Source: Flavobacteriales bacterium (GTDB lineage Bacteria; Bacteroidota; Bacteroidia; Flavobacteriales_D; Sanyastnellaceae). Taken from it: a stretch of 64,000 bases of DNA. Position numbers and translations under genes: made by a program. The stretch covers positions 178,278 to 242,277 of the forward strand of contig JADKIZ010000004.1 of assembly GCA_016722445.1 (NCBI GenBank), in the 5' to 3' direction. Shown in pieces: positions 55,295 through 64,000 of this stretch (position 1 is the stretch's first letter; each line of letters begins with the position of its first letter). Under the pieces are notes generated by a model. The model was not told where the DNA came from, did no database searches, and saw only the letters and a list, made by a program, of their open reading frames with translations.

Positions 55295-56578
55295 ATGACT
55301 GAGGATTATCTTCATTACACATGGCAGTATCGGCTATTCAGCAGACCTGAATTGATTACGACATCCGGTGAGAAACTCATTGTCATACAACCCGGCGTGT
55401 ACAATCGACATGGCGGGCCTGATTTTCTCAATGCGAGATTGAAAATTGGAGATAAAACGTGGAGTGGTCATGTGGAAATACACCTCAAGGCAAGCGATTG
55501 GGATAAACATGGACATGCTGATGACGAACATTATAAAAATGTCATTTTACATGTCGTCTATCAGCCTGATCGGGAAATATTCCTGCATCAACCCGGTGAC
55601 TTACCCGTTTTTGATGTTTCATCCTATCTGATCGGAAATCAATGGGAGCGATATCAGATTTGGCTCAAAAACAAAACCTGGATTCCATGTGAACCCTCTT
55701 TACGGGAGGTAGATACACTTACCATCACAAATTGGAAAGATCGGATGATGTCGGAGCGATTGGAAAAAAAATCCACGTCCTTTTTGGAGGTGTTCAATGC
55801 CACTGGTGGAGATTGGTCGGAAGTTTTTTACCGAAAACTTGCTCGGAATTTTGGATTCAATGTGAATGCAGAATCCATGGAATATCTTGCCACATCGTTA
55901 CCATTGCGCATTTTGTCGAGACACAAAAGCGATCCTTTTCAAGTTGAAGCCCTACTTTTTGGTCAGGCAGGATTGCTGAGCGAAATTTTCTCGGAAGATT
56001 ATCCGGCAGAACTGCAAAAAGAATATCTCCATTTATCCAAAAAGTACGACCTCAAACCAATGAATGCCTCGGCCTGGAACTTTGGAAGGCTCAGGCCATC
56101 AAATTTTCCGACAGTGAGGATTGCCCAATTCGCATCACTCATTTGCCATTCAGAACATCTTTTTTCGAAAATCCTGCAAATGGATGATGTCAAAGAAATT
56201 CCAAGATTATTCAACACAACAACCCACGAATATTGGGGAATTCATTACCGTTTTGATGCTCGCTCAGTCAAAAACCAGTCGAATTCGGGATTACGTCTTG
56301 GAGACAACGCCATTCAGAATATTTTGGTAAATACGGTAGCAGTAATCCTCTTTTCCTATGGAAAATACAAGAGTGAGTACAATCAGGTTGACAAAAGCCT
56401 TAAACTTTTAGAAATTTGCGATGCTGAAGACAACAGAATTGTCCGAAATTGGTTGGCTTCAGGATTAAAGGTTTCGCATGCTGGCGATACGCAAGCGCTC
56501 TTGCAGTTGTACAATGAATATTGTTCTTCTAAAAGATGCCTGCAATGCCAAATCGGACTTAAACTTTTGAAAGGTTAG
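55295..56578 (+). CDS. DUF2851 family protein
   Basis: The protein has 427 residues, soluble, and full length for DUF2851, a family found mainly in Bacteroidota with no known function. Conserved features include the N-terminal VYNRHGGPDFLNARLKIG with WSGHVEIHLKASDWDKHGH, ENYKNVILHVVY-like sequence (HYKNVILHVVYQPDR), and FRPSNFPTVRIAQFA-like sequence (RPSNFPTVRIAQFASLI). Near the C-terminus a Cys-containing end (YCSSKRCLQCQIGLKLL) recalls a metal site. It is followed four bases later by a small PspC-domain gene. Confidence 0.9.
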   Translation: MTEDYLHYTWQYRLFSRPELITTSGEKLIVIQPGVYNRHGGPDFLNARLKIGDKTWSGHVEIHLKASDWDKHGHADDEHYKNVILHVVYQPDREIFLHQPGDLPVFDVSSYLIGNQWERYQIWLKNKTWIPCEPSLREVDTLTITNWKDRMMSERLEKKSTSFLEVFNATGGDWSEVFYRKLARNFGFNVNAESMEYLATSLPLRILSRHKSDPFQVEALLFGQAGLLSEIFSEDYPAELQKEYLHLSKKYDLKPMNASAWNFGRLRPSNFPTVRIAQFASLICHSEHLFSKILQMDDVKEIPRLFNTTTHEYWGIHYRFDARSVKNQSNSGLRLGDNAIQNILVNTVAVILFSYGKYKSEYNQVDKSLKLLEICDAEDNRIVRNWLASGLKVSHAGDTQALLQLYNEYCSSKRCLQCQIGLKLLKG

Positions 56579-56581
56579 AAT

Positions 56582-56805
56582 ATGAAACGATTTCCATCAC
56601 TACTGAAAAGCAACTCTTCGGAGTTTGCGCCGGTATTGCCGACTACATGGGAGTCAAAACCCGTCATGTGAGATTGTCATTTATCTATCTCTCATTTCTG
56701 ACATTTGGTTCTCCCATTTTTGCTTACCTCGTACTCATTTTCTGGCGTCGACATTCCCGCATTTGGAAACCATGGTTATGGCGCGGAAGAAAACTTGAAC
56801 TCTAG
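56582..56805 (+). CDS. PspC-domain small membrane protein, frameshifted at the start
   Basis: This gene is too short to stand out on its own. From the ATG at 56582 the frame breaks after three codons, in the run AAA at 56585-56587. Restoring one A gives MKTISITTEKQLFGVCAGIADYMGVKTRHVRLSF, a good PspC match (LFGVCAGIADY, then a membrane helix LSFLTFGSPIFAYLVLIFW), ending RGRKLEL at the stop in 56803-56805. Repaired length is 74 residues. PspC-family proteins respond to envelope stress in other bacteria; here only membrane location is predictable. It starts four bases after DUF2851 and is probably coupled to it. Confidence 0.7.
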
Positions 56806-57059
56806 GATCCAAATACGACGAGTCAATCTCTTGTATTTAATTTGATCAAACCTATCTTATTTTGAGTTGCATTTTTGCATTTCATGAAATTCCACAATAA
56901 GAATATCGGCAATTCATATTCTAAAGCACGATCCAACATCGCAAGTTGATGTAATACACAGATGAGCTGAAAGAAGGCATAAAAAAATCCCGGAAATTCC
57001 GGGATTTTTCTTATCCAAACACAACAATCAATATGAAAATCTTCCAGTACAATAAACGA
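56806..57059. other. Intergenic stretch between convergent PspC and PhoH genes
   Basis: Apart from the terminator hairpin at 56981-57010, I see no gene or recognisable element in these bases. Confidence 0.5.
56981..57010 (-). terminator. Terminator after the PIN-PhoH gene
   Basis: aaaaatcccggaa / ttccgggattttt with a short loop; on the minus strand a T-rich stretch follows. It lies 50 bases past the PhoH stop. Confidence 0.9.
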
Positions 57060-58488
57060 TCAGAGCATTTCATTCGCCAGATTAGCGAGATCACTTCTTT
57101 CTCCACGCTCCAATGTTATATGACAATATAATTCCTGACCTTTCAGTCTTTCAATGACGTAAGACATCCCATTGGATTGTTCATCGAGATAAGGCGTATC
57201 GATCTGTCTTACATCACCAGTCAGAATCACTTTGGTGTTTTCACCAGCACGGGTGATGATGGTTTTCACTTCATGAGGCGTGAGGTTCTGCGCTTCATCC
57301 ACGATAAAAATACAATTGGATAAACTTCTACCCCGGATGAATGCGAGAGGGCAAATGGTGATTTTTCCCTGAGCTTGCATTTCGTCAATGGCTTTTCTTT
57401 TTTTCTCGTTATCGCCAAATTGATTTTTAATGAAATTGAGGTTGTCCCAAAGTGGCTGCATATAAGGATTTACCTTTTCTTCCGCATCGCCAGGCAGGTA
57501 ACCAATTTCCTTATTGCTCAACGGTACAATAGGTCTAGCCAGAATCACCTGATCATACTGGTTTTTCATTTCGAGAGAACCAGCAAGTGCCAACAACGTT
57601 TTACCTGTACCAGCTACTCCTGAAATGGTAACGAGTTTAATGTCGGGATTCAAAATCGCATGTAAAGCAAATGCCTGCTCAGCATTTTTTGGTTTGATGC
57701 CATAGGCATAGACCTTATCCACGCGTTCAATTTCCTGCTCTTTACCGTTGTAATAGGCAAGAGCAGAAGCAGAACAATTTTTTAGAATATAAAAGTGATT
57801 GTTGTGTTTGTCTTTACCCAGAGCATCAACATCTTCTGACCTGCCTTCCTGATAAAGTTTACGGATAAACTCAGAATCCATATTTTCAAGTGTGGTTCTT
57901 CCGCTGTACATCATCATCGTCTCCTTCACCTTTCCTGTTTTGTAATCTTCAGCAGGGAGATCCAGCGCTTTTGCCTTCAGTCGAAGATTGATGTCTTTGG
58001 TAACAAGCACCACACGCGACTTCTTCTCTTCTTCTTGCAACTGCATGGCAGCATTGAGAATTTTGTGGTCGTTTTTACGTGCATCAAAAATGGCTTCAGC
58101 GTTTTTGGGTAATTCTTCTGATGTATTCAGGATAATACGAAGACTTCCACCTTCTCCATTTTCGAGAGGTATCCACTCTTAAAGTATGTTCTGAGGAGAG
58201 TCGGTCTATGATGCGGATGCATTCACGTGCTTCGAAATTCTTGGTATCATTACCCATTTTGAATTTATCCAGTTCTTCCAATACCGTGATGGGAATGGCG
58301 ACTTGGTTATCTTCAAAACTGTTGATGCTGTTGTGATCGTGCAGTAATACGGAGGTATCGAGTACGTAGATCTTCTTCGATTTGGCTGCCGGGTTTTTGG
58401 GGTTATCCGACTTCAGTTTAACCACTTTAGCTGTTTTTTTCACCGCATTCTTTTTCGCTGAAGTGGATGTTTTTCTCGCTAATGGCAT
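57060..58488 (-). CDS. PIN-PhoH fusion (YlaK/PhoH2 type RNase-ATPase), frameshifted between domains
   Basis: The protein is about 476 residues after repair. N-terminal basic segment (MPLARKTSTSAKKNAVKKT), a PIN nuclease domain (KIYVLDTSVLLHD with the first catalytic Asp, and EELDKFKMGNDTKNFEAREC), then a PhoH ATPase with Walker A TISGVAGTGKTLLALAG and Walker B CIFIVDEAQNLTPHEVKTIITR. The reading frame changes near 58172-58186: one frame gives RVDTSRKWRRW-stop further on, the other continues EWIPLENGEGGSLRIILNTSEELPKNAEAIFDARKND into the ATPase. The indel is small and not obviously a homopolymer. In other bacteria such fusions unwind and cleave RNA. Confidence 0.88.
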
Positions 58489-58745
58489 AAGGCAACACTT
58501 GTTTTAGGTTAATCCGCTTTTCATATAAGTCCTTCGCGGCCGAAGTTCACGTTTGAACCGACCTTTGTCCAGACACGTCTAAAGTATCCGATCATTGATC
58601 GGCAGCAGCAAACATCAATTGGAGTTATGAACTTTTGTTCAGTGAATTACACCATGATAATTCATTAAGAATGAGGTGATGTTGTGTTCATATCAGAGGT
58701 AGTGTCGATATCTGAAGTTTCTCCATTAACAGCAGTCGATCGGCT

Positions 58746-58753
58746 TAATTTTG
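58746..58753 (+). promoter_or_regulatory. -7 box immediately upstream of bshA
   Basis: taattttg matches TAnnTTTG and ends nine bases before the ATG at 58762. A -33 element is not clear. Confidence 0.45.
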
Positions 58754-58761
58754 CGGCACAC

Positions 58762-59897
58762 ATGGAAAATCATTTGAAGATCGGAATTGCTTCGTTATCC
58801 TACCTACGGTGGAAGCGAGTTGTGGCGACAGAATTAGGTAAAGCGCTTTCTGAAAAAGGCCACGAAATACATTTATCACCTATAGCCAACCTGTGCGACT
58901 TGGTGCTGCGCATAAGCGTGTTCGATATCATGAAGTGAATGTGAGCGACTATCCGCTCTTTATTTATCCGCCATACGAACTTGTATTGGCGAGTAAAATG
59001 GTAGATGTGGTCAAATATGAAAAACTAGACCTTCTGCATGTGCACTACGCCATCCCACATGCTTCGGCGGCAATCACAGCCAAACAAGTATTGGCTGAAG
59101 AAGGAATTCACTTGCCTGTCATAACAACACTTCATGGCACTGATATTACATTGCTTGGAAAGGACGCTTCATTTGAACCGGTAATTTCTTTTGCGATCAA
59201 TAAAAGCGATGCCGTAACAGCAGTTTCGAACAGTCTAAAAAATGACACATACAAACTTTTTGGAATCAATAAGGATATTGAAGTCATTCCAAATTTTCTG
59301 AATCTCGAGAAAACTGAATTCACAAACCAGAAAGAACTGCGTGCCGAATTCGCTGCGCCGGATGAAAAAATTCTCATTCACGTGTCGAACTTCCGTCCGG
59401 TAAAACGCATACTGGACATCATAGAAGTTTATGCCTTGGTTAAAGATCAAATCAAAACCAAATTGATATTGATCGGTGACGGTCCGGAAAGATCGCGCGC
59501 AGAACAAAAATGTCGTGAACTATCACTTTGTGAAGAAGTGATATTCGTGGGGAATGTCAAAAACCCGCTGGAACTTCTTAGTATTGGTGATGTGTTCATG
59601 CTTCCTTCTGAATCGGAAAGCTTTGGACTTGCGGCACTTGAAGCCATGTCAGTTGGATTGCCTGTTATTTCAACGAATACCGGAGGTTTACCAGAAGTGA
59701 ACAGGCACGGTGTTTCCGGCATGATGAGTAATGTTGGCGATGAGGATATGGCCAAAAACGTCATATTCCTTTTGAGTGATGAAAAGCGACTAGAAAAATT
59801 TAGCAAACAGGCAAGACTTCGTGCGGCAGATTTTTCAATTGACAAAATTCTGCCCATGTATGAAAAAGTGTATCAATCAGTTTTGGCAACCGTATGA
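58762..59897 (+). CDS. bshA: N-acetyl-alpha-D-glucosaminyl L-malate synthase (bacillithiol), with three frameshifts
   Basis: BshA is a GT4 glycosyltransferase that joins GlcNAc to malate in bacillithiol synthesis. The C-terminal three quarters read normally: VSDYPLFIYPPYELVLASKMV, HVHYAIPHASAAITAKQVL, TLHGTDITLLG, FRPVKRILDIIEVYALVKD, IGDGPERSRAEQKCRE, and SESFGLAALEAMSVGLPVISTNTGGLPEV. The N-terminus reads KIGIASLSYLRWKRVVATELGKALSEKGHEIHLSPIANLCDL, clearly BshA in shifted frames: it should be CYPTYGGSGVVATELG and HFITYSQPVRLGAAHKRV. That needs three indels (near 58795, a lost G at ~58811, a lost T in ~58873). Repaired length ~379 residues. The family's other enzymes are not in this window. 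An in-frame upstream start at 58684 is not supported. Confidence 0.88.
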
Positions 59898-60450
59898 ACC
59901 AGTCTGAACCGAAATTCATTGGTAAGAGAATTACCGTAAGAAGAGCGAAACAAGAACTAAAAGTTGAAATCGGTCAACAGATAGAACGATGGCAGGAAGC
60001 TATGCTCATTGCATGGGTTACTGCATGGACGTTTTGTGGTGCCGTATTTATTGGATACGCTTTTAATGCTCCCGATAGAAATCAACAGATATTTTTTGTC
60101 GTGTGTTCTTCACTTTGGCTCTTTTTCTTCGTCAGGATTGCAAAGGTTTTCATCTGGAGAAAAGCAGGGAAGGAAATTATCACCATTACTCCAGGCGAAC
60201 TCACCATAAAAAATGCTTTCGGCATGGAAAAGAAAAGTTTGCAGCCCACAACATTTTCAAATTAGGTGTCATCAAAAAATCGCCAACCAATTTTTTCGCA
60301 TTTCTGGATGATAGTTTTTGGATCATCGGCGGTGATCGCATTGGGTTCAACTACAATGGAAGTAAAATCAGATTGGGTAAACAATTGAGCGTAAAAGACA
60401 CTGAATTACTTGTTCGTGTGATAGAAAGTGGACTTAGGGACATCAAATAA
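59894..60450 (+). CDS. Small membrane protein with a PH-like C-terminal segment, frameshifted
   Basis: It overlaps the bshA stop by four bases (ATGA). After repair it has about 185 residues: a basic N-terminus (MNQSEPKFIGKRITVRRAKQE), two membrane helices (AMLIAWVTAWTFCGAVFIGYAF and IFFVVCSSLWLFFFVRIAKVFIW), then a soluble tail in which GMEKKSLQPTT should read GMEKKSLQ...FAAHNIFKLGVIKKSP and continue NFFAFLDDSFWIIGGDRIGFNYNGSKIRLGKQLSVKDTE to 60450. One base is missing near 60235. The tail resembles the bacterial PH-like domain that follows membrane helices in small proteins of unknown function. Function unknown. Confidence 0.6.
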
Positions 60451-60581
60451 GACGTTTACTCCAACGCCGCCATTCCTGATTGATTCCAGTGGCTACCAAA
60501 ATAAAACATCGCTTACGGTTTGAACCTTTTGTAAATATGCGTTTCCATTTCGGACACATATCATGAATGGTTTTATTCCCC
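60451..60581. other. Short intergenic stretch
   Basis: Between the plus-strand membrane protein and fragmented minus-strand sequence. I see no gene, hairpin or tRNA here. Confidence 0.4.
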
Positions 60582-60990
60582 TTATTCCATTTTTGTAATT
60601 TGCGATTCATTCAAATCAGGCAATGGGGGCGCTTGTTTCGGATGAGTATTTCTGTCCTTCAACGCATCGATACCTTCCTGGTTTTTGACAATGACGATAT
60701 GCTCAATTCCAGTGTGTGTTTGGAAAAACAGTTATGTTTACTTTTTTCCACCACCCACACGATGAGATCCCATTCAAGATAAATGTTGAGTAAGTCCTTT
60801 TCAAATTGAATTTCACCTGTTCTCGTTATTTCCATCACCCCATCAACGAAAAGTTGATCGGTATTTTATACCATCGTTGAGACACCCTAAACACCATTAA
60901 AGACAAATCCTCAACTGATCGTTTGAACTGTTGTTGCAGTAACAAGGTTGACTTAATTTCAACATCACTCGAACGCCGGTAACCACAGCT
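60582..60990 (-). pseudogene. Fragmented minus-strand coding sequence
   Basis: Two stretches look coding on the minus strand but in different frames. One frame reads VDGVMEITRTGEIQFEKDLL, NIYLEWDLIVWVVEKS; the next reads GIEHIVIVKNQEGIDALKDR, NTHPKQAPPLPDLNESQITK and ends ME at a stop in 60582-60584. Upstream of these, frames with VSQRWYKIPIN or LLQQQFKRSVEDLS could be coding but contain stops. Composition and lack of shift-free ORFs suggest one real gene with several indels, or a decayed gene. No family is recognised; the start cannot be placed. Confidence 0.4.
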
Positions 60991-61019
60991 TTGAGCAACT
61001 CAACTCATTGTCAGTAACC

Positions 61020-62140
61020 CTATTTGCGCACCATAACAGCAGGTTGCCAATAACGTTTCTTCATCTCTTCAATTTGATCGCTTCGTTCTCCTATCAATTC
61101 CATTCCTTGCTGATTAAATTGCTCGATCATTTTCAAATAAGCCCATTTCAAACTATCGATGAACCGAACATTCGGGCCATAGTCTACAATTAGTTTAGGT
61201 TGAAACGGATCTAAGCGTATACCATCCATTGAATCAATTTCAATTGGATTGAAACTGAAGATTTCTATGCTATCTAAAACAGAGGCAACGACAGGTATTT
61301 CCGGAGGATTGATTTTTCCGTTGATGATGGCGATCAATTCAATGGGTGTTTCTTCCGCAGGTTTGATGGCATGTGCAATGCGAAATCCGCGCAGCGCTTG
61401 AACCAGGTCACCTGCAGCCATGTATACATTTGCCTTCTTCATCCAATTGTCATACTCCATAGTCAGATCAGCGCCATTTCTGATCAATTCTATCAGATAG
61501 ATCATATCCAATGCGTCATGATCACGATGTTTAAATGATAAACCTTTCTCATAAGACTGAGTGCGGCACGCCCCACAAAAACATCGAATCCCCAAATTCA
61601 TCGCATACGATATGGATGGCGTACGCCTGTTCCAAGAACAACCGCAGCGCAAGACGAACTTTATTTTCAAAGAACCAACGAATCCTTCGAACTTCCAGCG
61701 CCTCAAAATTTGAAATGGATGCTAGGTATCACTTATTTTAAGAGGCTATCGCCATGCTTACGTACATACTGAATGCCGACAATGCTCTTTCTGATCTTCG
61801 AATTTTTTGATTCTCATCAACTCTTCCTGAAGCATTTCAATTCTCGTACTTGAATAATCTTCATCAACAACAATACCTTTAGAAGCATCTTCATATTTCA
61901 TGATTGCAACAGGTTGCCGCAACAATTCAAGATTAAATTCGGCCATGAATGGGAATAATTTTCCACTGGCCACAATGTCAAATCCATCCAATAATGCCTC
62001 TTCGGGAATATTCCTTGTATCTATGGTGATGTATTTGGAATGATAACCATCGCAGACGAAATAGATCTCGTAAACAGAACCTGAATTCAATGAAGAGAAT
62101 ACCAACAGATGTACCGTATGTTTTCTATCAATCTTGGATT
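61020..62140 (-). pseudogene. Fragmented TPR/carboxypeptidase-regulatory-like protein gene
   Basis: Three colinear pieces on the minus strand, in different frames. The first (about 62105 to 61758) is a known Bacteroidota type: VYEIYFVCDGYHSKYITIDTRNIPEEA, FPFMAEFNLELLRQPVAIMKYEDASKG, EMLQEELMRIKKFEDQKE. The second (61640-61720) reads SNFEALEVRRIRWFFENKV then RLALRLFLEQAYAIHIVCDE. The third (61020-61480) is YDNWMKKANVYMAAGDLVQALRGFRIAHAIKPAEETPIE..., a TPR-like segment ending RYWQPAVMVRK. Between pieces the frame changes at least twice. The first piece resembles CarboxypepD_reg domain proteins of Bacteroidota. I read this as one gene with several indels. Confidence 0.5.
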
Positions 62141-62350
62141 TTCTTTGAAGACCTGCATTCCTTTCAGAGAATTAAATGATCACTGCTTCCGGAGACGACC
62201 ACATTCCGCTTTGCCCGAACATGGTCATATATGACGATCAGATGAAATTTGAACATGTTGCACAACCTTCTTTGACGAGGATAAAGTAGCACAAATTCAA
62301 GACGATTGAAATAAATTAAACGCCTATACCAGAACAAACGATCATGGGTG

Positions 62351-62777
62351 TTAGAGACTTAAAAAATATTCGATGGCCATTTCATATCCAACCAATCCGA
62401 ACCCGGTAATGATTCCTGCGCATCGCGCACCTGTAAGCGACTGATGTCGATATTCCTCGCGAGCATGGATATTGGTTATGTGCGACTTCAATAACGGGAA
62501 TTTGTATCGCGGCAATGGCATCGGCAATGGCAACACTGGTGTGACTGTAACCAGCAGGATTCATTACAATGCCGTCATATGCAAAACCTGTTTCGTGGAG
62601 TTTATTGATGAGTTCACCTTCGACATTGCTCTGAAAATAATCGAGACGGATGTCACTGTATGATTTCCGCAAAGCCATGAAATAACTTTCAAAATCTTGA
62701 TAGCCGTATTTTTCTGGTTCACGTTTGCCCAACAAATTCAAATTCGGGCCATTGATGATAATGATTCTTTTGCTCAT
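62351..62777 (-). CDS. aroQ: Type II 3-dehydroquinate dehydratase, frameshifted near the C-terminus
   Basis: AroQ dehydrates 3-dehydroquinate in the shikimate pathway. Start ATG at 62777: MSKRIIIINGPNLNLLGKREP with the catalytic Tyr in EKYGYQDFE, FQSNVEGELINKLHE, GIVMNPAGYSHTSVAI. At about 62480-62490 an extra G (gtcGcac) shifts the frame; removing it gives VIEVHITNIHAREEYRHQSLTGARCAGIITGFGLVGYEMAIEYFLSL, with the conserved HxTNIHARE. Repaired length is 141 residues, normal. The window's right-hand gene starts just upstream (six bases between the 62777 start and its stop at 62783). Confidence 0.88.
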
Positions 62778-62782
62778 GTCAA

Positions 62783-64000
62783 TTACTCAGGCTCTGAAAG
62801 TGTTGCCTGACGCCAAGTCACCTCCGTGATGCTTTGGCCATTCCTGAAATAATAAATTGCAGTTTTAGAAACTACCTTTTTGTATTTATCGACTTTGTTT
62901 CCAATTTTGACAACACGCTCAGTCACCATTTTGTTACCAAGCTTGTAGCTGTTTTCTGTCACACCTTCTTTCAAACTTTCTGTACCTGGAACAGGAAGAT
63001 ATTCGTCTTCGCTTTTAGGTTCACCAGTCTTTTTGTTGAAAGCCTCTTTACGTGATTCATAACGGTCATTGCTCGATTTATTCTCGCTTTGTTTATCTGC
63101 AAAAGCGATGTCGCGCTTTTTCATGTCAATTTCCTGAGCATTCTTTCTGGCATCAAGTTCTTTTCCATCTCCCACTGTTCCTGCTTCTGTCTTTTCATTT
63201 TCGATGACCATAGCAGAATTCAAAATACTTTGGTCAGCCGCTTTTCTCAAATCCTTATCTCTGATTTGTTCATCATGAATTTTTGATTCAACCAAAATTT
63301 CATTCTCTTTTCTAACTTGTTCACCGGAATAGGCCATCGTCTGAAAACCTTCCTTCTCAGATTCCTTTTCCATTTTATTGCCGGCTACCTGAGTATCGCC
63401 TTTTCTGCGATACTTACTATCATTCTTCTTCGTCTGTTCTTTTTTCCGATCATTGTCCGAAATCATTGTAGCCCTATTGCGATCATTGTCATCTATCGCA
63501 GCAGTCATGGTTTTCTTCTCTTCAATGTCCTCTTTATTTTCCATGATCTGAATGGCCTCACGTTGACGGTATTCCTTTTGCTCCTTGCCAGTATCCTTCT
63601 TCTTCCGATCATTGTCGGCAATAGCAGCGCTTTGGATACTGTTTCCAATACTTGCTAATTCAAGTTGATTTTCGAACGATGTCTTAATCTTCGATCTACT
63701 TGCAGTGATATGCGCATCGGATTCCGAATTCTTTTGATCAGCATAAACTTCAAAATCGCGTTTACGCTGAGCAATGGAATCAATCATCGCATGATATTCG
63801 GTTTCTGAAGCACGACGATAAAATTCTTCCACTTCATCCTCGGCATTTTCATCGGCATTAGAATCCCAGTTTTTACGTTTGGCTTTCAACTTTGCTTCTT
63901 CAGCAAGTCTAGCATCTTCCAGTTCTTGTCTGCGTCTCTCAGCATCCAACTTCTGTTGTTCTTCTTCCAATCGAAGTCTTTCTTCGAGGGCCAATTGAGC
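62783..64000 (-). CDS. C-terminal part of a large, charged coiled-coil protein
   Basis: The frame is open to the right edge of the window; the 405 residues seen are the C-terminal end. The first ~90 are a Glu/Arg/Lys-rich coiled coil (LEERLRLEEEQQKLDAERRR). A middle part of repeated short units has DNDRKKK, DNDRNRA and DNDRKKE, separated by charged linkers. The last ~70 residues (TENSYKLGNKMVTERVVKIGNKVDKYKKVVSKTAIYYFRNGQSITEVTW) match a C-terminal domain common in Bacteroidota coiled-coil proteins that often begin with a carboxypeptidase-regulatory domain. No catalytic site is seen. A structural or envelope role is likely but unproven. Confidence 0.75.
   Translation of the reverse strand, partial: AQLALEERLRLEEEQQKLDAERRRQELEDARLAEEAKLKAKRKNWDSNADENAEDEVEEFYRRASETEYHAMIDSIAQRKRDFEVYADQKNSESDAHITASRSKIKTSFENQLELASIGNSIQSAAIADNDRKKKDTGKEQKEYRQREAIQIMENKEDIEEKKTMTAAIDDNDRNRATMISDNDRKKEQTKKNDSKYRRKGDTQVAGNKMEKESEKEGFQTMAYSGEQVRKENEILVESKIHDEQIRDKDLRKAADQSILNSAMVIENEKTEAGTVGDGKELDARKNAQEIDMKKRDIAFADKQSENKSSNDRYESRKEAFNKKTGEPKSEDEYLPVPGTESLKEGVTENSYKLGNKMVTERVVKIGNKVDKYKKVVSKTAIYYFRNGQSITEVTWRQATLSEPE

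Noticed and set aside
60567..60782. 71-residue plus-strand open frame
   Set aside because: Amino-acid composition is unlike a real protein and the opposite strand carries clearly protein-like fragments.

Overview
The window comes from a Bacteroidota chromosome, most likely an environmental Flavobacteriia- or Sphingobacteriia-like lineage. The evidence is of several kinds: three proteins end in type IX secretion (T9SS) sorting domains, and a delta-60 protein at the left edge probably has one too; there are PorP/SprF and PorE-like outer-membrane proteins, a type III glutamine synthetase, BshA (bacillithiol), a MurA with Asp in place of the usual catalytic Cys, many lipoproteins with a Cys-Lys/Glu start, and promoters matching the Bacteroidota -7 box TAnnTTTG. 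There are no rRNA genes, phages, insertion sequences or CRISPR arrays. Most genes are core housekeeping genes, interleaved with surface and secreted proteins.

Layout. 0-4.2 kb: tail of a delta-60 repeat protein, then (minus strand) dnaJ, grpE, a thioredoxin-like protein and murA. 4.4-13.2 kb: a tightly packed minus-strand operon of seven genes. In transcription order it holds a DUF1549-like lipoprotein, a second lipoprotein, a Tat-exported DUF1501 protein, a lipoprotein with a CX4CH motif, a small lipoprotein, a ~1180-residue T9SS adhesin and a PorP/SprF protein. Four junctions are ATGA or short overlaps; this is the best candidate for an uncharacterised surface system. 13.3-18.3 kb: panB, an RluA-type pseudouridine synthase, an OmpA/TPR lipoprotein, and a menaquinone pair (isochorismate synthase plus hotdog thioesterase). 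18.5-21.4 kb: a T9SS type A surface protein. 21.7-25 kb: membrane pyrophosphatase with a Cys/His-rich tail, and a YceI lipoprotein. 25-28.8 kb: deoxynucleoside kinase, an unknown protein, a GH3 protein, tRNA-Arg and a DUF937 protein. 29.3-34.1 kb: tRNA-Met, era-ispE, an LptF/G permease with tgt, and hsp20. 34.3-36.9 kb: an unknown exported protein, a membrane protein, and a histidine kinase/response regulator pair. 36.9-42 kb: a degenerate S9 peptidase, glnN with an upstream palindrome, and a tandem pair of KRRY lipoproteins. 43-49 kb: aminotransferase, acetyltransferase, prfA, purM and a PorE-like OmpA protein. 49.4-55.2 kb: dihaem cytochrome c, a Crp/Fnr regulator, a PNGase F-like secreted protein and a lipoprotein. 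55.3-64 kb: DUF2851, PspC, PIN-PhoH, bshA, a small membrane protein, broken minus-strand genes, aroQ and a charged coiled-coil protein that runs off the edge.

Functionally the window mixes cell-envelope construction (murA, LptF/G, OmpA/PorE, T9SS cargo and PorP/SprF), cofactor and precursor synthesis (panB, menaquinone, ispE, aroQ, bshA, purM), translation and tRNA modification (era, prfA, tgt, rluA) and stress or nitrogen response (dnaJ/grpE, hsp20, glnN).

Data quality matters here. At least a dozen otherwise normal genes are broken by small indels, mostly a homopolymer short by one base (dnaJ, grpE, DUF1501, dNK, pspC, bshA and others). They cluster at 0-11 kb and 56-62.8 kb, while 11.7-41 kb has only one. 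I read them as consensus errors rather than biology and give the repaired gene spans.
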